This document shows positions 18,705 to 25,266 of a stretch of 64,000 bases of DNA, piece by piece. Source of the stretch: a virus; IMG/VR virus record IMGVR_UViG_3300027754_000064, positions 24,117 through 88,116 of that record; one strand, given 5' to 3'. The notes under the pieces are model-generated. The model was not told the origin of the DNA. It was given only the letters and a program-made list of their open reading frames with translations, and did no database searches. The first letter of the stretch is position 1; each line of letters opens with the position of its first letter. The translations under genes were made by a program, and so were the position numbers.

Positions 18705-18859
18705 TTAGAGGAATATATTTATGTAGAATCAAAAAAATATGTTGAGCCTAATATTTATCAATTATCTCTGTGTTTACCTAGTACGTTATATCATACCTGA
18801 ACAATCTTTAAATACTTTTGAATGTGATTACATTCTTAGCTCTAACAAAGGAGATCAAG

Positions 18860-19639
18860 TTGAGTAAAAGAAAAACTAGTGCGTTACGCAGTAAAGAAGA
18901 TCCTAGACAAATACAACAAAACAGAAACGAAGTGAAAACATTCTACATGAATCAATCTAAAACAATAGACTTCAGCCAAGCTCAACCCCGAGCCAAACGG
19001 AAAGCTGTTGAATTGATTCCAAAGTCTCAAAACCAAGAAAAATACATGATGGCCCTCCTAGATGATGAAACCGATATAGTCGTAGTTTCAGGACCTGCAG
19101 GTACGGGCAAAACTTATCTTGGAATGTTAGCCGCTATTAAGGCTATGAGAGAAGGTGTCTGCGAACAAATTATTTTAACCAGACCCGCGGTCGGCGTTGA
19201 TGACGAAAAACATGGCTTCTTGCCTGGCGACTTAAATGCCAAAATGGAACCTTGGACTCGTCCATTACTTGATGTTTTAAAAGAATATTATTCAGTTAAA
19301 GAAATAGCCCAAATGCTAGACGAACAAATCATTGAGATAGCACCACTAGCATTTTGTAGAGGTAGAAACTTCAAACATAGCTATATTATTCTAGATGAAG
19401 CACAAAATGCCACACCTAGTCAACTAAAGATGATTATGACAAGAATCGGAGTTGGCAGTAAATTAATAATCACAGGAGATATTGAACAAGCAGACAGAAA
19501 AACTTCACAAAATGGTCTTATGGATCTAATAGATAGACTGGGACAGTATCAAGTTCCAGGTCTAACATCTTGTAAATTTGATGTGCGTGACGTACAAAGA
19601 CATAAAATTATTGAACATGTCTTAAAGTTGTACTCATAA
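18860..19639 (+). CDS. phoH: PhoH-family ATPase
   Basis: 259 residues from a TTG start at 18860. This start was chosen because AAAGGAG lies 6 nt upstream; the upstream in-frame TTG at 18818 has no ribosome site. Walker A is GPAGTGKT (about 78-85), Walker B IILDEAQN (about 177-184), and ITGDIEQ (sensor region, about 204-210) follows. This is the full PhoH-like ATPase domain. PhoH is common in aquatic phages and was first linked to phosphate stress in bacteria; its phage role is unsettled (RNA metabolism has been proposed). The gene is alone on the plus strand and ends at a bidirectional terminator. Confidence 0.93.
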   Translation: MSKRKTSALRSKEDPRQIQQNRNEVKTFYMNQSKTIDFSQAQPRAKRKAVELIPKSQNQEKYMMALLDDETDIVVVSGPAGTGKTYLGMLAAIKAMREGVCEQIILTRPAVGVDDEKHGFLPGDLNAKMEPWTRPLLDVLKEYYSVKEIAQMLDEQIIEIAPLAFCRGRNFKHSYIILDEAQNATPSQLKMIMTRIGVGSKLIITGDIEQADRKTSQNGLMDLIDRLGQYQVPGLTSCKFDVRDVQRHKIIEHVLKLYS

Positions 19640-19666
19640 AAAACGGGGCCTAGGCCCCGTTTTTAC
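19638..19666. terminator. Bidirectional intrinsic terminator
   Basis: Perfect hairpin ACGGGGCC-TA-GGCCCCGT flanked by A-runs and T-runs on both sides. It lies between the convergent phoH (plus) and the 88-residue gene (minus), so it can end both transcripts. Confidence 0.9.
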
Positions 19667-19929
19667 TTTTCTTTAGCTGTTATATGGGCTTCTTTCTCTA
19701 GCTGCCCAATCAATGCTGGATAAATTTTTTTATAATAATCATTCATCCTGTCCCAATCTGTATCTACAACCTTTCCTTCAATAACGCATTTTAAGACTTT
19801 CTTTTCGGCATAGTCTAAAATAACATTCATTAACTGTTGATCGGTTAATTTTACACGCCTAGACATGGATACAGCCTCGTCAATTTGACCGTTAGGCTTT
19901 CTTATAAATTGTATAAACAAATATCTCAT
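19663..19929 (-). CDS. Conserved small T4-like phage protein downstream of gp44
   Basis: 88 residues (MRYLFIQFIRKPNGQIDE...VIEGKVVDTDWDRMNDYYKKIYPALI). The motif pattern matches a small protein usually found beside the clamp loader gene in marine T4-like phages. Its ATG overlaps the end of gp44 by 4 nt, so it is translationally coupled. It is too short and unlike gp62 to be called the clamp-loader small subunit. Function unknown. Confidence 0.7.
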   Translation of the reverse strand: MRYLFIQFIRKPNGQIDEAVSMSRRVKLTDQQLMNVILDYAEKKVLKCVIEGKVVDTDWDRMNDYYKKIYPALIGQLEKEAHITAKEK

Positions 19930-20852
19930 AATGACAATTCTGCCAAAGTTGCTGCTAATGAAATTTCAGGAATACCTACCAATGGTAGATTGGCAAGACC
20001 ATTGCGAATGATTATAATATTAGCATCACGCCGTTCATTAGTTGTGCCCCAAAGGTCAAGATTGTCGTACATCCATTTATATGTATCTTCAATGCGTGTT
20101 GGATACAACGCAATATAATGTAGCAGTTGTTGACGACCTTCTATAATTTTACCACTTTTAAACAATTGTGCGGCTTCAACTAGAATAGAATCTTCACTTG
20201 AATTAGTATCTACATTAGAAATGAGTTTACCTGTATTACTGTTTACTTGAAGTTGGTTTAGACAACGCCTAAGATCAGGATAAGTTCCACGAATATAGTT
20301 ATCTAGTGTATCTAAGTCAAACTCTACGCCCTCAGTAACAAGAACAGTTGCGGCCCTAGCAGTAAACTCATTCATATCAGGTTTTGCGATATGAATCTTA
20401 TGACACCTGCTATTACGCAATGCAGGGATAATCTTATGCTCATAGTTACAAGTTAAGATATACCTAACAGTCATATGATATGTTTCCATATCACCGCGCA
20501 ATGCTGCCTGACTTGGCTGAGTTAGATAATCAGCCTCATCTAGTAGAACGATTTTGAATTTACCAAAAGGCATTGTTTGAACAAAGCCATTGATTTTTTC
20601 ACGCATATTATCAATACCATTTTCACGGCTGGCATTGATTTCTAGTACATCATACTCTTCCACACCTAGTTCTTTAATAAGAACCTTAGCAAGTGTAGTC
20701 TTACCTGTACCTGGATCCCCACTTAATAAAAGATGGGGAATAGATCCTTCACTAATCCATTGCTTGACCTGACTTTTCAGTCGGTCATCAGTAAACACAT
20801 ATTCATCTACATTTGTGGGACGAAATTTCTCAACCCAAAGCCTATTTTTCAT
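19926..20852 (-). CDS. 44: Sliding-clamp loader large subunit (gp44-like AAA+ ATPase)
   Basis: 308 residues, near the T4 gp44 length (319). It has WVEKFRPTNVDEYV at the N-terminus, Walker A GDPGTGKT (45-52), Walker B VLLDEAD (102-108), sensor 1 LTCNY (133-137), and the SRC arginine-finger motif of RFC-type loaders (148-150). It loads the sliding clamp onto primer-template DNA for the phage replisome. It overlaps the upstream BI-1 gene and the downstream small gene by 4 nt each, making a compact operon. No gp62 or gp45 was seen in the window. Confidence 0.93.
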   Translation of the reverse strand: MKNRLWVEKFRPTNVDEYVFTDDRLKSQVKQWISEGSIPHLLLSGDPGTGKTTLAKVLIKELGVEEYDVLEINASRENGIDNMREKINGFVQTMPFGKFKIVLLDEADYLTQPSQAALRGDMETYHMTVRYILTCNYEHKIIPALRNSRCHKIHIAKPDMNEFTARAATVLVTEGVEFDLDTLDNYIRGTYPDLRRCLNQLQVNSNTGKLISNVDTNSSEDSILVEAAQLFKSGKIIEGRQQLLHYIALYPTRIEDTYKWMYDNLDLWGTTNERRDANIIIIRNGLANLPLVGIPEISLAATLAELSL

Positions 20853-21526
20853 TTTTTCTCACCAAATAATTGAAGTAACGACAAGAAGATATTAATGAAA
20901 TCTAGGTATAAAGTCAAGGCTCCCGTGACTTCTGCTGTCCCAGTTTCATCATAAAACAGCATTTCTCTAATCTTTTGGGTATCATACGCAGTCAAACTCA
21001 AAAAGATGATGATAGCAAGTGCTGAGATTACCATTTGAAATACAGTACTACCAATAAAAATATTAATGATACTGGCAATGATAATAGCAATAAGGCCAAC
21101 AAACATAAACTGACCCATACTATCAAGGTTTGTCTTCGTGAAATATCCATAAAAACTCATAACACCAAATAGTACTGCCGCACCCATAAATGCAGTAATG
21201 ATACTACCCATTTGAAACACAGCAAAAATGGTAGCAAAACTTAGTCCCATAAGGGCGGCAAATCCATATAGCATAAGAAATGCTACTTCCCTAGATGGGC
21301 TACGAGATAGTACAAAAGTAATCGCAAAAATAGCAATGAGAGGTGAAAACATCACGATCCATTTCATTACACCAGTAAAGAAAAATGCTAGTAATTGGGG
21401 TGATGTACCAACAAAATAACTAACAAGCATACTGACCAAAACAGCAAGACTCATGTTCTTATAAACACCAGCCATTGCTGTATTGATTGTAGTAGCGTCT
21501 GGATAAACTCTAGGGGTATAAAACAT
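20849..21526 (-). CDS. Bax inhibitor-1 / YccA-family membrane protein
   Basis: 225 residues with about seven hydrophobic segments (for example MSLAVLVSMLVSYFVG, WIVMFSPLIAIFAITFVL, FIGLIAIIIAS-like, VISALAIIIFLSL). The signature of the BI-1/YccA/TMBIM family is near the C-terminus: SLTAYDTQKIREM, then GALTLYLDFINIFLSLLQLF. Bacterial members (YccA, YetJ) interact with the FtsH protease or leak calcium. Placed between gp44 and small replication-region genes, it is probably early/middle. A role in protecting phage membrane proteins from FtsH or tuning host lysis is inference. Confidence 0.88.
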   Translation of the reverse strand: MFYTPRVYPDATTINTAMAGVYKNMSLAVLVSMLVSYFVGTSPQLLAFFFTGVMKWIVMFSPLIAIFAITFVLSRSPSREVAFLMLYGFAALMGLSFATIFAVFQMGSIITAFMGAAVLFGVMSFYGYFTKTNLDSMGQFMFVGLIAIIIASIINIFIGSTVFQMVISALAIIIFLSLTAYDTQKIREMLFYDETGTAEVTGALTLYLDFINIFLSLLQLFGEKK

Positions 21527-21528
21527 AA

Positions 21529-21822
21529 TTAACTCCTTAATGTTTCAAAACTAATAATCTTACCTAACTCTTCACCAAGGTCTTTATCCTCAGTAACAAT
21601 ATGTAATTTATTTTCGCTACGGTCACGGTGTCTATCGTATTGATGGTATTCAACGATGAATCCACCATTTGCTTTATACACAGTGAAGTTCATGCCAAAT
21701 GAATTTAGGTTAGAGGTCTTGGGTGAACCAGCAATAGTTTGGTTTGCATAAACTTCTCCAACACTAGCATCTTTCAAAGAACTATTGAATTTTTTGTTAA
21801 GCCAACGAATAATAAATTGCAT
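21529..21822 (-). CDS. Conserved small T4-like phage protein
   Basis: 97 residues (MQFIIRWLNKKF...GMNFTVYKANGGFIVEYHQYDRHRDRSENKLHIVTEDKDLGEELGKIISFETLR). Predicted beta-rich, with a conserved YD-RHRDRSE loop. Similar small proteins lie near replication genes in marine T4-like phages. It abuts the GroES-like gene. Function unknown. Confidence 0.65.
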   Translation of the reverse strand: MQFIIRWLNKKFNSSLKDASVGEVYANQTIAGSPKTSNLNSFGMNFTVYKANGGFIVEYHQYDRHRDRSENKLHIVTEDKDLGEELGKIISFETLRS

Positions 21823-22176
21823 TTAGATTACCTTATCACCCATAGTATGATCTAGCACAGGTTCGTCACTAACCATTAAAATATCATTGTTATCTACTTT
21901 ACGGATAGTAAGTTCACCTGAACTATCTTCAATTTTAATACCGCGAGTCCAACGACCGTGGCTAATTAAAATATATTGACCAACTTGAACATCTTTTTGT
22001 TCAGGTCCAATCGCATATACACGACCCCAACGAGGTCTGATACCTGAATTTTTCATATCATCATTGGGAATAATAATTCCACCTGCACTGATACGCTCAT
22101 CAAATGCCATGTCTGACACAATAACTGCATCATGCAAGGCTCGTAAATTATTAATCTTGTGTGGTTGTATTGCCAT
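21823..22176 (-). CDS. GroES/gp31-like co-chaperonin
   Basis: 117 residues. The Cpn10 plan is visible: LRALHDAVIVSDMAFDERISAGGIIIPND (first strand and mobile-loop region), a roof region, WGRVYAIGPEQKDVQVGQYILISHGRWTRGI, and IRKVDNNDILMVSDEP at the end. T4 gp31 (111 residues) replaces GroES on host GroEL to fold the capsid protein. This gene is well placed for the same job. Its mobile loop includes the -SAGGIIIP- hydrophobic tripeptide that contacts GroEL. It overlaps the upstream gene by 26 nt. Confidence 0.85.
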   Translation of the reverse strand: MAIQPHKINNLRALHDAVIVSDMAFDERISAGGIIIPNDDMKNSGIRPRWGRVYAIGPEQKDVQVGQYILISHGRWTRGIKIEDSSGELTIRKVDNNDILMVSDEPVLDHTMGDKVI

Positions 22177-22573
22177 TTTTACTATTAATCTCCTTTGATT
22201 TAATTTCTTTAACTTCCACTTTACTTTCTTTGACTTCTAAAGCCTTAATTTCTTCAACTTCTAAATCATCTTCAAACTCAGCCTCAAGTTCTTTTTCAAA
22301 TGTGGTTAATTCTTCTTTAACTACGTCAGGTTTGACCTTGTTTCTTTCAATGGGCTGAGATGGTTTTCTAACTACATTGGCTGAACGGTTACCTACAGTT
22401 TTTGCATAGTTTTCGTTAACTCTATTAGTAGCGCTTTTGATTACCTTTCCAGTAGAATCAATTGTGTCACCGCGAGCATTAACTTTCATATTACCAACTG
22501 CTCTTGCCTTTTCGTTTTTAGCAGCCAATGCTCCCATGTCTACTACTTTTCCCATTGCTGTTTTATATTTCAT
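22151..22573 (-). CDS. Conserved basic/acidic phage protein, function unknown
   Basis: 140 residues. The N-terminal part (KTAMGKVVDMGALAAKNEKARAVGNMKVNARGDTIDS, NRSANVV) matches a small protein conserved in marine T4-like phages. The C-terminal half is low-complexity, alternating Glu and Lys (coiled or disordered). It has a strong Shine-Dalgarno site (AAGGAG). Its end overlaps the start of the GroES-like gene. Confidence 0.65.
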   Translation of the reverse strand: MKYKTAMGKVVDMGALAAKNEKARAVGNMKVNARGDTIDSTGKVIKSATNRVNENYAKTVGNRSANVVRKPSQPIERNKVKPDVVKEELTTFEKELEAEFEDDLEVEEIKALEVKESKVEVKEIKSKEINSKNGNTTTQD

Positions 22574-22597
22574 AATGAAACTCCTTATATAGAATAT

Positions 22598-23119
22598 TTA
22601 TTTTAAGAATTCATCAATTGATAAATCATAATATAATGAATTAATACGGTGAACTCCTAACAAAAATAGTACAAAACTGGCTACACTACTACCTCTACCC
22701 ACGCCCCATACTATATTATTTGCTCTCATAGTATCTACAAAATACTTGAGATAGCGTAACAAATCAAACATTTCCCGTTCTTGGAATAATATTAATTCTT
22801 CACCAACTCTTTGTAGTTCTTCATCGTTTTTACACAAGTCTAATACATATTTGGCAATGTCAAAATTCTTATACTCTTCGGGCATTAACCAATTATTTTG
22901 TAACCTATTGTCAAATTCTTCAATAGTTAATTTAGGATCGGAATAGACTGTAGTATGTGGTACATCAGACAAATCTAATATATCTGAAAACTGTATGGGT
23001 TTTTCTACCAAAACTTGTTTTAGTTTTCGTACAGGGTCCCTCAAATATATTTCACAGATATCACTTTCTGTGTAAATTTGCTGCCCGTACAAATCTGTTT
23101 TCATAACTGATTGTAACAC
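22598..23119 (-). CDS. Short DnaE-like (DNA polymerase III alpha fragment-like) protein
   Basis: 173 residues from GTG 23119, or 168 from ATG 23104; the ribosome site does not decide. The segment IVWGVGRGSSVASFVLFLLGVHRINSLYYDLSIDEFL corresponds to the DnaE/PolC fingertip region (bacterial GPGRGSAAGS...ALGIT..DPL.Y.LLFERFLN), which binds the incoming nucleotide phosphate. The upstream part (LQNNWLMPEEY, YLKYFVDTMRANN) also follows the DnaE order. The catalytic aspartates that follow in full-length DnaE are absent because the protein stops at FLK. It is therefore a stand-alone fragment family or a remnant. Function unknown. Confidence 0.65.
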   Translation of the reverse strand: MLQSVMKTDLYGQQIYTESDICEIYLRDPVRKLKQVLVEKPIQFSDILDLSDVPHTTVYSDPKLTIEEFDNRLQNNWLMPEEYKNFDIAKYVLDLCKNDEELQRVGEELILFQEREMFDLLRYLKYFVDTMRANNIVWGVGRGSSVASFVLFLLGVHRINSLYYDLSIDEFLK

Positions 23120-23141
23120 CTCTTAAGGTAAATATCAAGAG

Positions 23142-23741
23142 TTACTTGTCCAAATTCAAGAAAACAATCTCGTTGTCAGTAGAACTGTCTTTTTGCTTCC
23201 AAGCTAATCCCAAATCGATCCAATCATTGGTATCTTTTTTAAGTTCAACTATTTTGTCTTTTTTGTTTAATTTCTTTGCCCAATCTGTAATACAGGGTCC
23301 AGAATTATTCCACCAAGAAACATTTCTATTCCAAAAATCAACATGTTCATCATGGGTAACATAAAACTCTACATCATCGGATATTAATGATGAAATTTTT
23401 ATTTGTGTGACATATAATTTACTGTCAGTAATAGTATTAATCTTTTTTAATAACACCAAAGCTATTATCTGATCATATGGTTCTTCGGGCAATGTACAAA
23501 CTCTTAATCCTGCTTTAATATAATTTTCAATTACAGTTTTATTAGTTTCATGTACAAAAATACAATTGTCTAATCCATTGATAAACAAATGCTTAATACG
23601 GTCTAGTGCGATATTTTGTATTGATATATCTTCAACCGTTACTTCCATATAAAGCCTAATATTATAGGTATTAATTAGGAATTTATTTTCATAATATAAT
23701 CCTGCTTGAAAGGCAAAATCTTTTGATACTCTAGCGCTCAT
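23142..23741 (-). CDS. Phage protein of unknown function
   Basis: 199 residues with no recognised domain. It reads as a mixed alpha/beta globular protein with aromatic clusters (HDEHVDFWNRNVSWWNNSGPCITDWAKKL, TNDWIDLGLAWKQKD). It overlaps the upstream 78-residue gene by 11 nt and precedes the DnaE-like gene by about 20 nt, so the three are probably co-transcribed. Confidence 0.5.
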   Translation of the reverse strand: MSARVSKDFAFQAGLYYENKFLINTYNIRLYMEVTVEDISIQNIALDRIKHLFINGLDNCIFVHETNKTVIENYIKAGLRVCTLPEEPYDQIIALVLLKKINTITDSKLYVTQIKISSLISDDVEFYVTHDEHVDFWNRNVSWWNNSGPCITDWAKKLNKKDKIVELKKDTNDWIDLGLAWKQKDSSTDNEIVFLNLDK

Positions 23742-23967
23742 TTTGTTTCTTTATATCAATCTTTGAACTAATATTTTGTTTTTTTATGAGATCATCCATT
23801 TTCTTTTGGTATTCATCTTTATAACTACCGATTGCCATTTGTAATTGATGAATTAATGGACCATTTCCAGTCCTATAAGCAAAATTTAATTTTCCAGTGA
23901 GATCAGATATCGTAGTTTGTAAGTCTTCTAGTTTTTTATCAGATAAATCAGTTATGAATGGATGCAT
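23731..23967 (-). CDS. Small coiled-coil phage protein
   Basis: 78 residues (MHPFITDLSDKKLEDLQTTISDLTGKL...QLQMAIGSYKDEYQKKMDDLIKKQ). Helical, with heptad-like spacing. The MHPFI.DLS start and Q-x-x-M-x-x-G-Y-x-x-E pattern are typical of a conserved small protein of T4-like marine phages. Function unknown. Confidence 0.6.
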   Translation of the reverse strand: MHPFITDLSDKKLEDLQTTISDLTGKLNFAYRTGNGPLIHQLQMAIGSYKDEYQKKMDDLIKKQNISSKIDIKKQNER

Positions 23968-23971
23968 TTAA

Positions 23972-25246
23972 TTACCATGAATTAAGAGGAATTCTTCGCC
24001 AAATATCAGACCCTACATATATGTTAGCAGTTGTAGCAGTAGCATTAGAACTTAATGTTAATGTTGTACCTGCTACACCATTTGTCCTAGATTGACTAAT
24101 AGTTATATTCGGGCTAGATATAGTTTTAATATAATAGACTGTATTTGCAACTATTTCTGCAATATTTGCTGTAAAAATGATTGGAGCATTAACTACTAGA
24201 CTAGTGGTATTGTTTAATGTTATCACATTGGTTGTCACTGTAGTGTTTGCAACATTTTTATTATAAACTGTAGAATTATAATCATCAGTAGATACATACA
24301 AGTATCTTGCAGGATTAGCAAACATTGTAGTGCCTGAAGCATTTGCCCCAATTGCAATATTAGCCCCACCGATAGATGATGACACAGTAAATGTAGTACT
24401 AGACACTACATTTCTTACATAATATGTTGTTCCTACTACGATATTACCTGCAAGTGAAGTACCGGTAAATACTATTGGTAAATCAGTATATAGTTGTGTA
24501 GTATTGCCTGAAGTTGTAAGATATGGGTCTGTATTAGCAACGGTGATTGTTAATTGATTAACGCTAGGATCAACTGCTACTGTTCCTGCTACATCACCTT
24601 GAAATCCAGTTGGTGCTGGACTTCTTTGTTGAATTTGTGTAGATTGTCTTGGTCTATTATATGGTTCAATTGTAATAGTATTACCGCAATCTAAACTACT
24701 TAATCTGTAATCTAGTTGAGATACATTATAAGGGGTAGTAATATTTGAAGTACCAATAATATAATTTTCTAAACTAGTTAAACCAAAATTGTTATTTGAT
24801 ACTACTACTTCGCTAGGCCAAGTGATTACCGCATTTGCATTACTAATTGCCAATTGTAATTGAACATTACTCTGAGTGCCAGTAGGAGCCCAGTTACCAA
24901 ATTGAAAGGTAGTATTAGCCGTAACAGTACCATATTGTACGTCACCTAATGAAACATCAACTAATACTGTGCCGGATAAGCTATTGCCCAAATTAAAAGT
25001 AGTTGCTCTAAAACTTCTCGTACTGGCATTGCTAATCAAAGTATTAGCCATGTTATTGTCTACAGTGGTATTATTTAATGCGGACTTGACAACAACTTTG
25101 TTTTGTAAATCAGTGATCTCCGTACCGGCGGTATCAATATTAGTTTTTATAGCATTGAAATTATTCCTAAACCCTTGGCTACTATTATTCTGCCCGGGTG
25201 TAGGATAATTAACATCTATTCCGTTTGTATTAATTGCGCTACTCAT
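23972..25246 (-). CDS. Virion structural / fibre-like protein
   Basis: 424 residues. The N-terminus (AINTNGIDVNYPTPGQNNSSQGFRNNFNAIKTNIDTAGTEI) is a conserved start seen in structural proteins of aquatic T4-like phages, related to the N-terminus of the giant fibre (DADAIRTAFQKVQENFTEIY). The rest is Thr/Asn/Val-rich beta sequence with a repeated TYYVRNVVSSTTFTVSS / VYYIKTISSPNITISQS motif that also occurs in the proteins at 25267-27786 and 53781-55172. Probably a virion component. Confidence 0.6.
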   Translation of the reverse strand: MSSAINTNGIDVNYPTPGQNNSSQGFRNNFNAIKTNIDTAGTEITDLQNKVVVKSALNNTTVDNNMANTLISNASTRSFRATTFNLGNSLSGTVLVDVSLGDVQYGTVTANTTFQFGNWAPTGTQSNVQLQLAISNANAVITWPSEVVVSNNNFGLTSLENYIIGTSNITTPYNVSQLDYRLSSLDCGNTITIEPYNRPRQSTQIQQRSPAPTGFQGDVAGTVAVDPSVNQLTITVANTDPYLTTSGNTTQLYTDLPIVFTGTSLAGNIVVGTTYYVRNVVSSTTFTVSSSIGGANIAIGANASGTTMFANPARYLYVSTDDYNSTVYNKNVANTTVTTNVITLNNTTSLVVNAPIIFTANIAEIVANTVYYIKTISSPNITISQSRTNGVAGTTLTLSSNATATTANIYVGSDIWRRIPLNSW

Positions 25247-25266
25247 AATTCATTTCCATATAGTAT

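Noticed and set aside
18818-18859. Upstream TTG/GTG start for phoH
   Set aside because: No ribosome site there. AAAGGAG is placed correctly for the TTG at 18860, and the extra residues are not typical of PhoH.
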